64,000 bases of DNA from Bacillus spongiae (lineage in GTDB: Bacteria; Bacillota; Bacilli; Bacillales; Bacillaceae_K). The translations under genes were made by a program, and so were the position numbers. Location of the stretch: contig NZ_JBBAXC010000002.1 of the NCBI RefSeq assembly GCF_037120725.1, positions 186,001 to 250,000 on the forward strand. The letters are read 5' to 3'. The notes under the pieces are model-generated. The model was not told where the DNA came from. It saw nothing but the letters and a program-made list of their open reading frames with translations, and did not search any database. Positions 25,337-34,842 of this stretch are shown here, piece after piece. Positions within the stretch are counted from its first letter, which is position 1; every line of letters starts with the position of its first letter.

Positions 25337-27253
25337 ATGAAAAGAGTATCAAATGTGACAGTTAGAAAACGTTTGGCCCTTTTGTTTTTGGTTGGGATTC
25401 TCATTTTTTCAATTATTGATGTCCGTTTAGGGTATGTTCAATTTTTCTTAGGGGATCATTTAACAGGCTTAGCAAAGGACTTAAGGAGTCGGAATATACC
25501 TTTTGAGCCAGAGCGTGGGAAAATCCTTGATCGAAATGGAGTTGAACTTGCAACGAATCAAAGCTCGCCGACTGTTTATGTAGTGCCTCAACAGGTCGAG
25601 GACCCTGCCAAAACAGCGGAGGTTCTTGCAGATGCTTTAAAGATGTCTAAAGAAAAAGCTTACCAATACCTTACCAATAATAAAACATGGATTGAACGGA
25701 TTCCTGAAGGTAGAAAAATTTCCTTTGACAAAGCGAGGGAAATAGAAGAGTTAAATTTGAAAGGCGTTTTCATCGGAGGGGACTCTACGCGATATTATCC
25801 GTTTGGAAGTTATTTATCTCATGTGTTGGGGTTTGCAGGTATTGATAATCAAGGGTTAATGGGTTTAGAGAAATATTACGATCAACAGCTAAGTGGGGAA
25901 AAGGGAGCCGTGAAATTTTATTCAACAGCTAAGGGGAAAGAGATGCCTGATATGGCGGATGACTTCTCTCCTCCAATAGACGGATTAGATTTGAAATTAA
26001 CTATCGATACTAAGGTGAATACAATTCTAGAACGGGAATTAGACAACGCAGAAGCTTTGTATGATCCTGACGGAATTATGGCGATTGCAATGGACCCTAA
26101 TACTGGAGAAATATTAGGAATGTCTTCTCGTCCAACTTTTGATCCGGCAAAATTTCAAGAAGTTCCTCAAGAAATATATAACCGTAATTTACCAATATGG
26201 AGTACTTATGAGCCAGGGTCCACGTTTAAAATTATTACGTTAGCAGCTGCATTAGAAGAAAAACTCGTCGACCTTGAAGGGGAGCATTTTTATGATTCTG
26301 GCCATACCGAGGTTGCAGGTTCCACTTTGCATTGTTGGAAAAGAGCAGGGCATGGTGACCAAACATTTTTAGAGGTTGTTCAAAACTCATGTAACCCAGG
26401 CTTCATTGAGTTAGGTGAAAGGTTAGGAAAGGAAAAATTATTCGAGTATATTGATGATTTTGGTTTTGGGGAAAAAACGGGAATAGATCTTCAAGGGGAA
26501 GGAACTGGAATTTTATTTGACCTTGATAGGGTGGGGCCGGTTGAACTTGCAACAACTGCATTTGGACAAGGGGTTGCAGTAACCCCAATTCAACAGGTAG
26601 CAGCAGTAGCAGCGGCTGTAAATGGTGGAACCCTTTATCAGCCGTATATTGCTAAAGAACTGATAGACCCAAGGACAGGTGAAGTAGTAATGAGGAACTC
26701 TCCAGTAAAGAAACGGCAAGTCATCTCAGAAGAAACATCAGAGGAAATTCGTCATGCATTAGAGAGTGTAGTCGCAGTAGGGACTGGTGGTGGAGCTTTT
26801 GTAGACTCGTACCGAGTTGGAGGAAAGACTGGTACCGCTCAAAAAGCAGAGAATGGGAAATACTTAGAGAACAACCATATTGTTTCTTTTATGGGGGTAG
26901 CACCGATGGATGATCCACAAGTAGTGGTTTATTTAGCGGTCGATAATCCGAAGGGTACAATACAGTTCGGAGGGGTTGTAGCTGCACCGATTGTAGGCAA
27001 TATGATTGAAGATATTATGCAAGCCTTGGAAGTAGAACCTAGAAAAGATCAAATCGAAAAAAAGATAGATTATAATGACATTCCAATCGTTGAGGTTCCT
27101 AATTTAGTAGGTTTGTCCAAAAAAGACTTATCTCAACAGCTCTATAATTTGCAGCTAAGTATATCGGGAGATGGTGATAAAGTAGTTTCCCAATCCCCTG
27201 AAGCAGGTGAAAGAGTAGAGCAGGGATCAACCATTAGGATATATCTTCAATGA
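25337..27253 (+). CDS. spoVD: Stage V sporulation protein D, sporulation PBP
   Basis: A 638-residue class B penicillin-binding protein needed for spore cortex peptidoglycan, working with SpoVE. Membrane anchor at residues 13-30; dimerisation domain; transpeptidase motifs STFK (Ser295), SCN (351-353) and KTG in VGGKTGTAQ near residue 495; one C-terminal PASTA domain (VPNLVGLSKKDLSQQL). ATG follows AGAGGGGG. A clear sigma-E-type promoter just upstream fits mother-cell expression. It is displaced about 2.2 kb from pbpB by the inserted gene and repeat island. Confidence 0.97.
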   Translation: MKRVSNVTVRKRLALLFLVGILIFSIIDVRLGYVQFFLGDHLTGLAKDLRSRNIPFEPERGKILDRNGVELATNQSSPTVYVVPQQVEDPAKTAEVLADALKMSKEKAYQYLTNNKTWIERIPEGRKISFDKAREIEELNLKGVFIGGDSTRYYPFGSYLSHVLGFAGIDNQGLMGLEKYYDQQLSGEKGAVKFYSTAKGKEMPDMADDFSPPIDGLDLKLTIDTKVNTILERELDNAEALYDPDGIMAIAMDPNTGEILGMSSRPTFDPAKFQEVPQEIYNRNLPIWSTYEPGSTFKIITLAAALEEKLVDLEGEHFYDSGHTEVAGSTLHCWKRAGHGDQTFLEVVQNSCNPGFIELGERLGKEKLFEYIDDFGFGEKTGIDLQGEGTGILFDLDRVGPVELATTAFGQGVAVTPIQQVAAVAAAVNGGTLYQPYIAKELIDPRTGEVVMRNSPVKKRQVISEETSEEIRHALESVVAVGTGGGAFVDSYRVGGKTGTAQKAENGKYLENNHIVSFMGVAPMDDPQVVVYLAVDNPKGTIQFGGVVAAPIVGNMIEDIMQALEVEPRKDQIEKKIDYNDIPIVEVPNLVGLSKKDLSQQLYNLQLSISGDGDKVVSQSPEAGERVEQGSTIRIYLQ

Positions 27254-27442
27254 CCTGTGCGTGGAATTCGGGTTAAATGAATCGAATAATATAATAAGGA
27301 AGGCACATTGAATATAGGTTCAAGGGATATGACCTAGCCCTATTTGAATAAAATACAAAAGTGTAGGTCAAAAGCTTAATAGCTTTCGAGAATGATTTTT
27401 TGTAAAATAGAAAGGGCTGCCTTTAAATAAGGAGTTGAAAAG

Positions 27443-28924
27443 ATGAAACTGCATATCTTGATGGGTATATTGCCAGTGTACTCTCTGTATGGAGACGGAG
27501 ATCCACAGATTAATGATTTGACTGACCATCATGAAAGTGTAAAACAAGGCGATCTTTTTTTCTGTATTAAAGGTGAGAAACTGGATGGACATGATTTTGC
27601 CCAACAGGCTGTATCAATGGGGGCAGTTGCCATTATTGCTGAAAAGCGCTTGAATGTAAACGTACCTTGTGTGGTTGTGAAAAATACGAGAAGAGCGATG
27701 GCCGTTATGGCAGATTATTTTTTTGGTCAACCGACAAAGCAATTATGTTTAGTTGGGATTACAGGAACAAATGGAAAAACGACTACTTCTCTTATAATAG
27801 AAAAAATCCTTGATGATGCCGGAAAGAAAACAGGGTTAATCGGCACTTTATTTAGTCGGATAGGGGGAGAGCGGGGAGAGGAAACAAAGGTAAGTAATAC
27901 GACACCAAATAGCTTGTACCTGCAGAAGTTATTTGCTAAGTTTAGGTCACAGAATGCTACTCATGCTGTTATGGAGGTATCTTCCCATGCATTAGTTCAA
28001 GAAAGAGTGATTGGTTGTGATTTTGATATTGCTCTCTTTACAAATTTATCTCAAGACCATCTTGACTATCATGGTACAATGAATGATTATCGGGATGCAA
28101 AAGGATTATTATTTTCTCGACTTGGAAACTCATATAATATAAACTACCCAAAGTATGCAATCGTAAATGGTGACGATTCGCATTCATCATTCTACCAAAA
28201 GCTCACTGCATCTCATGTTTTAACGTATGGAATAGTAGAAAAAGCGGATATTATGGCGAAGCATATTGAAATGAATGAGAAGGGTACGAGGTTTTTACTA
28301 ATAACTCCTTTTGGTGAAAAAAAAGTAATGGTTCCGCTTGTTGGTGAATTTAATATTTACAATGTATTAGCAGCGGTTTCTGTTGGATTAATTCAAAAGA
28401 TAGATCTTAATCAAATAATAAGTAGTATTGAAACATTTCAAGGGGGGAATGGCCGATTCCAATTAATAAATAGAGGTCAAAAATTTATGGTGATTGTGGA
28501 TTATGCACATACACCGGATGGATTAAAAAATGTGTTAGAAACGGCTGGAAAAATTGCGAAAGGAAAGATCTATGTTGTAATAGGCTGCGGTGGTGAGCGA
28601 GATAGGCAAAAAAGGCCTCAAATGGGGGAAATCGCTTGTCACTATGCTGATTATGCCATCTTTACTTCGGATAATCCACGATCGGAAAATCCTCAACACA
28701 TTATTAAAGAAATGGAGAAGGGCACGACAAAAGAAAATTTCACTTCTATCGTTGATCGAAAGAAAGCGATTTACCATGCTATCCAACAGGGGATAGAAGG
28801 AGATGTCATTCTCATTGCAGGGAAAGGACATGAACCTTACCAAATTATTGGTGATAAAATACTTGAATTTAATGATGTTGAAGTCTGTCATAAAGCACTA
28901 ATGAAGCAGGCTGAGAATGATTAG
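27443..28924 (+). CDS. murE: UDP-MurNAc-tripeptide synthetase MurE (meso-DAP adding)
   Basis: A 493-residue ATP-dependent ligase adding the third stem-peptide residue to UDP-MurNAc-L-Ala-D-Glu. The ATP loop is [12 protein letters not shown]. The SDNPRSENP block holds the DNPR motif of enzymes that take meso-diaminopimelate, so the peptidoglycan is DAP type. Other blocks are NTTPNSLYLQ and GKGHEPYQ. ATG follows AAGGAG. The 190 bp upstream has no terminator I can support. It overlaps the next small ORF by 8 bp. Confidence 0.96.
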   Translation: MKLHILMGILPVYSLYGDGDPQINDLTDHHESVKQGDLFFCIKGEKLDGHDFAQQAVSMGAVAIIAEKRLNVNVPCVVVKNTRRAMAVMADYFFGQPTKQLCLVGITGTNGKTTTSLIIEKILDDAGKKTGLIGTLFSRIGGERGEETKVSNTTPNSLYLQKLFAKFRSQNATHAVMEVSSHALVQERVIGCDFDIALFTNLSQDHLDYHGTMNDYRDAKGLLFSRLGNSYNINYPKYAIVNGDDSHSSFYQKLTASHVLTYGIVEKADIMAKHIEMNEKGTRFLLITPFGEKKVMVPLVGEFNIYNVLAAVSVGLIQKIDLNQIISSIETFQGGNGRFQLINRGQKFMVIVDYAHTPDGLKNVLETAGKIAKGKIYVVIGCGGERDRQKRPQMGEIACHYADYAIFTSDNPRSENPQHIIKEMEKGTTKENFTSIVDRKKAIYHAIQQGIEGDVILIAGKGHEPYQIIGDKILEFNDVEVCHKALMKQAEND

Positions 28925-29360
28925 CCTCAGAGAGGTGGCAGCGCATTCTGCTCAAGTACGCGGTGTGAAGGATACAGATGTATATATCCATACTATTTCA
29001 ATGAACGGAAATAGTCTGATGCCGAAAGGGTTATATATCCCTTTCGGTTCCGATGAATTTGAAAGTGCAATAAAAAATGGATGTATAGCAGCAGTAATAA
29101 AAGTAGATGAATCTTTTCCTCCCTGGTTACCTAATCACTTTCCTTTATTTAAAGTAGAAGATCCGTTATTATTTTTAGTCGTTCTATTGCAACAGTATTT
29201 AAAAAATATGAATCAAGAAAAGTGGGAGAAGATGACGAATTTGGTGGTAAATAAACAAGCATTACTATACATGGATAAAAAAACAAATACTAATAGTGAA
29301 ACGCATTCAAACTTAATGAAGATGATGGAACAGTTGAATGAGTTAGGTAGGAGGGGATAA
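28917..29360 (+). CDS. MurF N-terminal-domain-like stub
   Basis: A 147-residue protein whose first 105 residues follow the MurF substrate-binding domain: [15 protein letters not shown], then [20 protein letters not shown] (compare G-x-LF-x-x-GER-x-DGHDF-x-x-A-x-x-GA) and [20 protein letters not shown] (compare V-x-DT-x-x-AL-x-x-LA). The DSR motif is replaced by MNG, and the central ATPase and C-terminal domains of MurF are absent, so ligase activity is not possible. The frame is intact, has its own start overlapping murE, and lies 2 bp before mraY, so it is translated in the operon. It sits exactly where murF lies in the ancestral dcw order. Function unknown; either a relic or a regulatory or binding subunit. 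Confidence 0.75.
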   Translation: MISLREVAAHSAQVRGVKDTDVYIHTISMNGNSLMPKGLYIPFGSDEFESAIKNGCIAAVIKVDESFPPWLPNHFPLFKVEDPLLFLVVLLQQYLKNMNQEKWEKMTNLVVNKQALLYMDKKTNTNSETHSNLMKMMEQLNELGRRG

Positions 29361-29362
29361 TC

Positions 29363-30337
29363 ATGTTAGAACAAGTGATCATGTTTTCAATTTTAATGGG
29401 ATTTTTAGTTACCGTTGTATTATCCCCTATTTTTATTCCTTTTTTACGTCGACTAAAATTTGGGCAAAGTATACGTGAAGAAGGACCGAAATCGCACCAG
29501 AAAAAGACAGGGACGCCGACGATGGGCGGGATTGTCATCTTATTATCGATTATGATAACGACATATGTCATGACGTTAAAATTCTCTGCTCCAGGTGTAG
29601 AGATGTACTTATTGCTTATTGTAACCATAGGCTTTGGGCTTTTAGGGTTCTTGGATGACTTTATTAAGGTTGTGTTGAAGAGGAATCTTGGATTAACCTC
29701 AAAGCAAAAACTATTAGGTCAAATTGTTATTTCTGTCATTTTTTATGTAATATATATACAAAATGATTTCTCAACAGCTGTATCGATTCCAATGACAGAT
29801 TTTAGCCTTGAATTAGGCTGGTTTTACGTTTTGTTTATTGTTTTTTGGTTAGTAGGGTTTTCAAACGCGGTGAACTTAACAGATGGATTAGACGGATTAG
29901 TATCAGGTACATCGGCAATCGCCTTTGGTGCATTGGCCGTGTTAGCGTGGAGCCAAGACCAATATGAAGTGGCTATATTTGCTGTAGCAGTAGTTGGAGC
30001 AGTACTTGGTTTTCTTGTGTTTAATGCTCATCCAGCCAAAGTGTTTATGGGGGATACAGGTTCTCTAGCATTAGGCGGTGCTTTTGCGACTATTGGTATT
30101 TTATTAAAAGCAGAATTATTATTAATATTAATTGGTTTCGTTTTTGTGGTGGAGACTTTATCAGTTATCTTACAGGTGATTTCATTTAAAACAACGGGTA
30201 AAAGAATTTTTCGGATGAGTCCTCTTCACCACCATTACGAGCTAATTGGTTGGTCTGAATGGCGAGTGGTCGTAACGTTTTGGACAGTGGGGCTATTATG
30301 TGCTGCCCTAGGTATTTATATAGAGGTGTGGATGTAA
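29363..30337 (+). CDS. mraY: Phospho-MurNAc-pentapeptide transferase MraY
   Basis: A 324-residue polytopic enzyme that makes lipid I from UDP-MurNAc-pentapeptide and undecaprenyl phosphate at the inner face of the membrane. Ten hydrophobic segments are apparent. Conserved acidic motifs are [18 protein letters not shown] and, near the end, SPLHHHYEL. The GAGGGGAT ribosome site lies inside the end of the preceding ORF. Its stop codon overlaps the murD start (TAATG). Confidence 0.97.
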   Translation: MLEQVIMFSILMGFLVTVVLSPIFIPFLRRLKFGQSIREEGPKSHQKKTGTPTMGGIVILLSIMITTYVMTLKFSAPGVEMYLLLIVTIGFGLLGFLDDFIKVVLKRNLGLTSKQKLLGQIVISVIFYVIYIQNDFSTAVSIPMTDFSLELGWFYVLFIVFWLVGFSNAVNLTDGLDGLVSGTSAIAFGALAVLAWSQDQYEVAIFAVAVVGAVLGFLVFNAHPAKVFMGDTGSLALGGAFATIGILLKAELLLILIGFVFVVETLSVILQVISFKTTGKRIFRMSPLHHHYELIGWSEWRVVVTFWTVGLLCAALGIYIEVWM

Positions 30338-31686
30338 TGAAGAAACAGACAAAATATCGACATAAGAAAATATTAGTATTAGGATTAGCCAAAAGTGGTG
30401 TGAGTGCGGCCAAGCTTCTTCAAAAGCTTGATGCGTTCGTCACAGTAAATGACTACAAACCGCTTTCTGAAAATCAGGAAGCCAAAGGTCTCCTTGAAGA
30501 AGGAATTAAAGTAATTTGTGGAGGGCATCCTATTGAACTGTTAGATGAAGGCTTTGAATACATAGTAAAAAACCCTGGGATTCCATATACAAATCCCCTA
30601 GTAAAGGGCGCGATTCAAAGAGGAATTCCTGTTTTAACAGAAGTAGAGCTTGCTTATGAAGTTTCTGACGCTCCAATCATTGGTATAACAGGAACGAATG
30701 GTAAAACAACAACGACAACATTAATATTTGATATGTTAAAAAATGCGCAGCAGAATCCGCGAATTGCAGGGAATATTGGCACAGTAGCAGCTGATGTTGC
30801 GCAGCAAGTCACACAAGATGAAACCATGGTTGTGGAATTATCATCATTCCAATTAATGGGCATAGACTCGTTTAAACCACATATCGCTGTAATGACCAAC
30901 TTATACGATGCTCATCTAGATTATCATGGAACAAGAAAAGAGTATGCTCAGGCAAAAGCAAATATTGCATTAAATCAAACAGAGGAAGACTATCTTGTCT
31001 TAAATGCAGATCAGCCGGACTTATTGGATTTATTTAAAGAGTCGCGTGCTCAAAAAGTATGGTTTTCAACGGAAAGAAAGTTAGAAACAGGGGGGTACAT
31101 TTTCGAAGGGGCATTATATTTCAATAAAGAAAAGATTATCGATATCGTTGATATTGTCGTCCCTGGGAAGCATAATTTAGAAAATATATTAGCTTCTATC
31201 TGTGTTTGTAAAATAAGAAGTGTAGAAAATGAGGCAATCATTTCGGTATTAAAACAGTTCTCAGGGGTAAAGCATAGAACTCAATTTGTGTTAGAGCATA
31301 ATGGGAGAAAGTTTTATAACGATTCAAAGGCGACAAATACATTGGCAACAAAAAGTGCTCTTCTTGCTTTCGACCAACCGACCATTTTACTGGCGGGTGG
31401 ATTAGATCGAGGTCATTCATTTGATGAACTGATTCCATATTTGTCAAATGTAAAGGCGGTCATAACCTTCGGACAAACTGCTAAAAAGTGGAATCAAACC
31501 GCAATTAAAGCTGGAATACAACACGTTATATCTGTCGATAATGTAGAGAGTGCCGTGCCAGAGGCATACAAACACTCTTCAAATGGAGATATTATTTTGT
31601 TATCTCCTGCCTGTGCGTCTTGGGATCAATACAAAACTTTTGAAGAACGTGGTGACATGTTTATACAAGCGGTGCATAAACTTTAG
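30337..31686 (+). CDS. murD: UDP-MurNAc-L-alanine:D-glutamate ligase MurD
   Basis: A 449-residue ATP-dependent ligase adding D-Glu to UDP-MurNAc-L-Ala. The N-terminal Rossmann-like domain begins [18 protein letters not shown]. The ATP loop is [12 protein letters not shown]. Later blocks are [23 protein letters not shown] and [15 protein letters not shown] 30337 overlaps the mraY stop by one base, indicating coupling; longer upstream frames lie within mraY. Confidence 0.97.
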   Translation: MKKQTKYRHKKILVLGLAKSGVSAAKLLQKLDAFVTVNDYKPLSENQEAKGLLEEGIKVICGGHPIELLDEGFEYIVKNPGIPYTNPLVKGAIQRGIPVLTEVELAYEVSDAPIIGITGTNGKTTTTTLIFDMLKNAQQNPRIAGNIGTVAADVAQQVTQDETMVVELSSFQLMGIDSFKPHIAVMTNLYDAHLDYHGTRKEYAQAKANIALNQTEEDYLVLNADQPDLLDLFKESRAQKVWFSTERKLETGGYIFEGALYFNKEKIIDIVDIVVPGKHNLENILASICVCKIRSVENEAIISVLKQFSGVKHRTQFVLEHNGRKFYNDSKATNTLATKSALLAFDQPTILLAGGLDRGHSFDELIPYLSNVKAVITFGQTAKKWNQTAIKAGIQHVISVDNVESAVPEAYKHSSNGDIILLSPACASWDQYKTFEERGDMFIQAVHKL

Positions 31687-31760
31687 TAAGGGCTTGTCTT
31701 AGGATTGTGCTTCTTTGTTCAGATTAACCTAGCTCTAATCCAAGTATTGAGGTGTTTATC

Positions 31761-32861
31761 GTGCCGATAAAAAAATCGACGCCTGATTTTATATTAATTG
31801 GGTTAACATTTACTTTACTCGCTCTAGGTTTAGTAATGGTATATAGTGCGAGTGCTGTGATGGCTGAGTACAACTTTAAAGATGAATTTTTCTTTCTAAA
31901 ACGACAAATGCTCTTTGCAGGTGTTGGCGTCGCAGCGATGTTATTTATTTTAACTATCGATTATTGGACATGGAGAAATTGGGCAAAGTTAATGTTGGTC
32001 GTTTGTTTTATTCTATTAATTGTTGTCTTAATACCAGGGATTGGAGTAGAGAGAAACGGATCGAGAAGTTGGATAGGAGTAGGGGCTTTTTCCATTCAAC
32101 CCTCAGAGTTTATGAAACTTGCAATGATTGCTTTTTTAGCAAAGTATTTATCAGAGGATCAAAAGTATATTACTTCGTTTAAAAAGGGCGTGCTCCCCGC
32201 TTTATTACTTGTTTTCACAGCATTTGGATTAATTATGCTTCAACCTGATTTAGGAACTGGAACGGTAATGGTGGGGACATGTATTGTAATGATATTTGTT
32301 GCTGGAGCGAAAATCTCACATTTTGCTTGGTTGGGCTTACTTGGATTACTTGGTTTTGTCGGGTTGGTCGCATCAGCACCTTATCGTATTCGTAGGATAA
32401 CTTCTTTTTTAGACCCTTGGAATGACCCGTTAGATAGCGGCTTTCAAATGATTCAATCTTTATATGCGATTGGACCAGGCGGATTATTCGGGTTAGGTTT
32501 AGGAGAAAGTAGGCAGAAATACTTTTATTTACCAGAGCCTCAAAACGATTTTATTTTTGCTATAATAGCGGAAGAGCTCGGTTTTATTGGAGGAACCTTT
32601 GTATTATTATTATTTTCGTTATTACTTTGGAGAGGAATTCGTATAGCGTTAGGTGCTAATGATCTCTTTGGAACGTTTCTAGCCGTAGGAATTGTTTCAA
32701 TGATTGCTATACAAGTGATGATTAATGTAGGCGTTGTAACGGGATTGATGCCAGTTACGGGTATAACATTACCTTTCTTAAGTTATGGCGGTTCTTCTTT
32801 AACCCTCATGTTAGTTGCTGTCGGTGTGTTGTTAAATATAAGTCGTTATTCACGATACTGA
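31761..32861 (+). CDS. spoVE: Stage V sporulation protein E (SEDS glycosyltransferase)
   Basis: A 366-residue SEDS-family membrane protein very close to SpoVE (MVYSASAVMAEY; SWIGVGAFSIQPSEFMKLA; LPFLSYGGSS; ends NISRYSRY). With SpoVD it polymerises spore cortex peptidoglycan. GTG 31761 (MPIKKSTPDFIL) is preferred because GAGGTG lies 6 nt upstream and the length equals the B. subtilis protein; a GTG at 31752 sits inside that site. In B. subtilis murG and murB follow, but here a terminator and a noncoding stretch follow instead. Confidence 0.95.
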   Translation: MPIKKSTPDFILIGLTFTLLALGLVMVYSASAVMAEYNFKDEFFFLKRQMLFAGVGVAAMLFILTIDYWTWRNWAKLMLVVCFILLIVVLIPGIGVERNGSRSWIGVGAFSIQPSEFMKLAMIAFLAKYLSEDQKYITSFKKGVLPALLLVFTAFGLIMLQPDLGTGTVMVGTCIVMIFVAGAKISHFAWLGLLGLLGFVGLVASAPYRIRRITSFLDPWNDPLDSGFQMIQSLYAIGPGGLFGLGLGESRQKYFYLPEPQNDFIFAIIAEELGFIGGTFVLLLFSLLLWRGIRIALGANDLFGTFLAVGIVSMIAIQVMINVGVVTGLMPVTGITLPFLSYGGSSLTLMLVAVGVLLNISRYSRY

Positions 32862-32899
32862 ACAAAAAGGAACCGGTAAGGTTTCCTTTTTGTTTTGTT
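32861..32899 (+). terminator. Terminator after spoVE
   Basis: AACAAAAAGGAACC / GGTTTCCTTTTTGTT stem and a T-rich tail, beginning at the last base of the stop codon. Confidence 0.85.
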
Positions 32900-33347
32900 A
32901 CGAAATTTATAATCAGTAAGGATGTTTGACGAAAGATTTACAATTCTATTACATTCAATAGTATTTAAGTCTGTTGCCTAAAAAATGTAGTAATATAAAA
33001 AACATATTCTCATGCTTCTTTTTTAAGGGTTTTTTTTTTATATTATTATTATTTTGAAATAATAATAATAATTTGACCGTTTAGTATTATAATAAACGAG
33101 CGTATTGACTATGAATATGATATAGTTATACCCTCTGAGTAATGCGGTTAATAAAAGGAGTCCTAAAAGTGAAATGGAAGAAGTGGGAAATTAATGAAAT
33201 CCTCTTTTAACATTTCCTTCCTTCATATAAAATAGAATTAATTACACAATATACATTGTTTAGTACATAAAAGTAGTGTAGTCAGTTTTATGCGAGCCAT
33301 TACTTTTTTTAGATAAGAATATGATGTTGTTACGTGGGGGGAACGAG
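32900..33347 (+). other. AT-rich spacer replacing murG-murB; possible promoter and leader ORF
   Basis: No gene over 20 codons is supportable. It contains an inverted repeat of ATTATTATTATTTT (33039-33072) and a possible promoter TTGACT (33105) with TATACC 16 bp downstream. A 13-codon ORF (33169-33210, GTG start, AAAGGAG 8 nt upstream) ends LF-stop. I see no recognisable murG or murB remnant. The divIB operon must start from a promoter in this stretch, because a terminator closes spoVE. Confidence 0.5.
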
Positions 33348-34130
33348 ATGGAGAAGGAGAACGAAAACGTCGTTTCTCTTGAAGATCGGATACCGAAAAT
33401 AAAAGAGGAAAGAAAGAGAAAAACGAATCGTCGATTAGCATTTCTACTATGTTTATTTTTTATTTTAATAGCGTCCGTTGTTTATATGCAGTCACCGTGG
33501 AGTGAAATTTCTCATATTACTGTTCAAGGTAATAACATTTTAGACGATAACAATATTATAGAGCATAGTAGTTTATCATTGGGGGCAAGTGTTTGGAAGT
33601 TGAATAAGGAGGCAGTAGGTGAAGAAATTGAGTCACTGCCAGAGATAAAATCAGCTGAAATACATTTTATTTTTCCTAATTCCTATATAGTTAAAGTGGA
33701 AGAATATGACCAAATAGCGCTTATATTTACTGAAAATTTGTTTAAACCTGTACTTGAGAGTGGACTAGTTTTAGAGGGGGACAACCTTTCGACGCAACCT
33801 TTGCCAATCCTTCGAGATTTTGAAGATAAAAAAATGCTAGAAGAGGTTGTACAACAATTGAAGCTGTTACCTTTAGATGTGAAAAATCGTATTTCAGAAA
33901 TCATTTATACACCGAAGCAAGCGGATCCTTATCATATTACTTTATTTATGAATGATGGATATGAAGTGAGTGCAACGATTCGTACATTAGCCGAGAAGCT
34001 TGTTCACTATCCTTCTATTGTTAATCAGCTTAAAGAAGAAGGAAAAGGAATTATTGATTTGGAAGTAGGCTCATTCTTTAGAGCCTATGAAGGTACTAAA
34101 AAAGAAGAGGAAACCAATAATGAAGACTAA
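33348..34130 (+). CDS. divIB: Cell division protein DivIB (FtsQ)
   Basis: A 260-residue bitopic protein: charged cytoplasmic tail (VVSLEDRIPKIKEERKRKTNRR), membrane helix at about residues 33-50, then POTRA (SPWSEISHITVQGNNILDD) and beta domains outside. It stabilises the FtsL-DivIC complex at the septum. ATG 33348 follows GGGGGG and aligns with B. subtilis DivIB; an ATG frame from 33321 is not supported. It overlaps ylxW by 11 bp. Confidence 0.95.
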   Translation: MEKENENVVSLEDRIPKIKEERKRKTNRRLAFLLCLFFILIASVVYMQSPWSEISHITVQGNNILDDNNIIEHSSLSLGASVWKLNKEAVGEEIESLPEIKSAEIHFIFPNSYIVKVEEYDQIALIFTENLFKPVLESGLVLEGDNLSTQPLPILRDFEDKKMLEEVVQQLKLLPLDVKNRISEIIYTPKQADPYHITLFMNDGYEVSATIRTLAEKLVHYPSIVNQLKEEGKGIIDLEVGSFFRAYEGTKKEEETNNED

Positions 34131-34815
34131 CTATGTGATCATGTTTCTTGTTTGTCTTGTTTTAGGATTTATGTTTTCCTTTTCTTACAGTCAAACGAAC
34201 CGAGACAAAGATGAACAGACAACTCCTTCAAATCTTCAGTGGAAAGAAGAAGATAATTTGAGAAACCAGATCATTGATCAATCTGCAACAAATAATTCTC
34301 TTCAAGAGGAATTGTATACAAAACAAAATGAAATTCGAGATTTTGAAAAAGAGTTCTCTGAGGAAGAAGAAATCTTCTTTAACTTAGTACAAGATGCCAA
34401 CAAATATCGAATGTTTTTAGGGGAAGTTAAAGTGAAAGGGCCAGGTGTAAATGTGACCCTGGCAGATGGAGATTATGACCCTACTGATGAAAATGTGAAT
34501 AATTACATTGTTCATGAGGCTCACGTTTTTAAAGTCATTGATGAATTGTATATTTCAGGGGCGACAGCCGTTGCCATTAATGGAAAGCGATTATCACATA
34601 ACTCTTATATCGTTTGTAACGGTCCAGTTATCACAGTGGATGGAGATCAATTTCCAGCACCTTTTGAAATTACAGCTATTGGTGAACCTGAAATATTAGA
34701 ATCTGCCCTTAACATTGTAGGTGGTGTGAAAGATCAGCTTGTGAATGATAATGTTGTATTTAGTATGGAAAAGAAAAAAGAAATTGTACTCGATCCAATT
34801 ATTCCTGAGTCATAA
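34120..34815 (+). CDS. ylxW: YlxW, DUF881 membrane protein
   Basis: A 231-residue protein with an N-terminal membrane anchor (YVIMFLVCLVLGFMFSFSY), a coiled-coil segment (about residues 40-100, TNNSLQEELYTKQNEIRDFE) and a C-terminal DUF881 domain (VKVKGPGVNVTLADG; AVAINGKRLSHNS). The family often sits beside division genes but has no defined activity. ATG 34120 lies inside the divIB end with AAGAGG 9 nt upstream; starts further upstream would overlap divIB extensively. Confidence 0.92.
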   Translation: MKTNYVIMFLVCLVLGFMFSFSYSQTNRDKDEQTTPSNLQWKEEDNLRNQIIDQSATNNSLQEELYTKQNEIRDFEKEFSEEEEIFFNLVQDANKYRMFLGEVKVKGPGVNVTLADGDYDPTDENVNNYIVHEAHVFKVIDELYISGATAVAINGKRLSHNSYIVCNGPVITVDGDQFPAPFEITAIGEPEILESALNIVGGVKDQLVNDNVVFSMEKKKEIVLDPIIPES

Positions 34816-34842
34816 AGGGTTTGTTGAAGGCTAGGTGGAAGA

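Noticed and set aside
24951-25340. Plus-strand frame of 129 codons through repeat island 1
   Set aside because: It is open only because the repeat modules lack stops in this frame; a similar peptide appears in the inverted island (41782-42144, minus). No ribosome site; it runs over the spoVD promoter.
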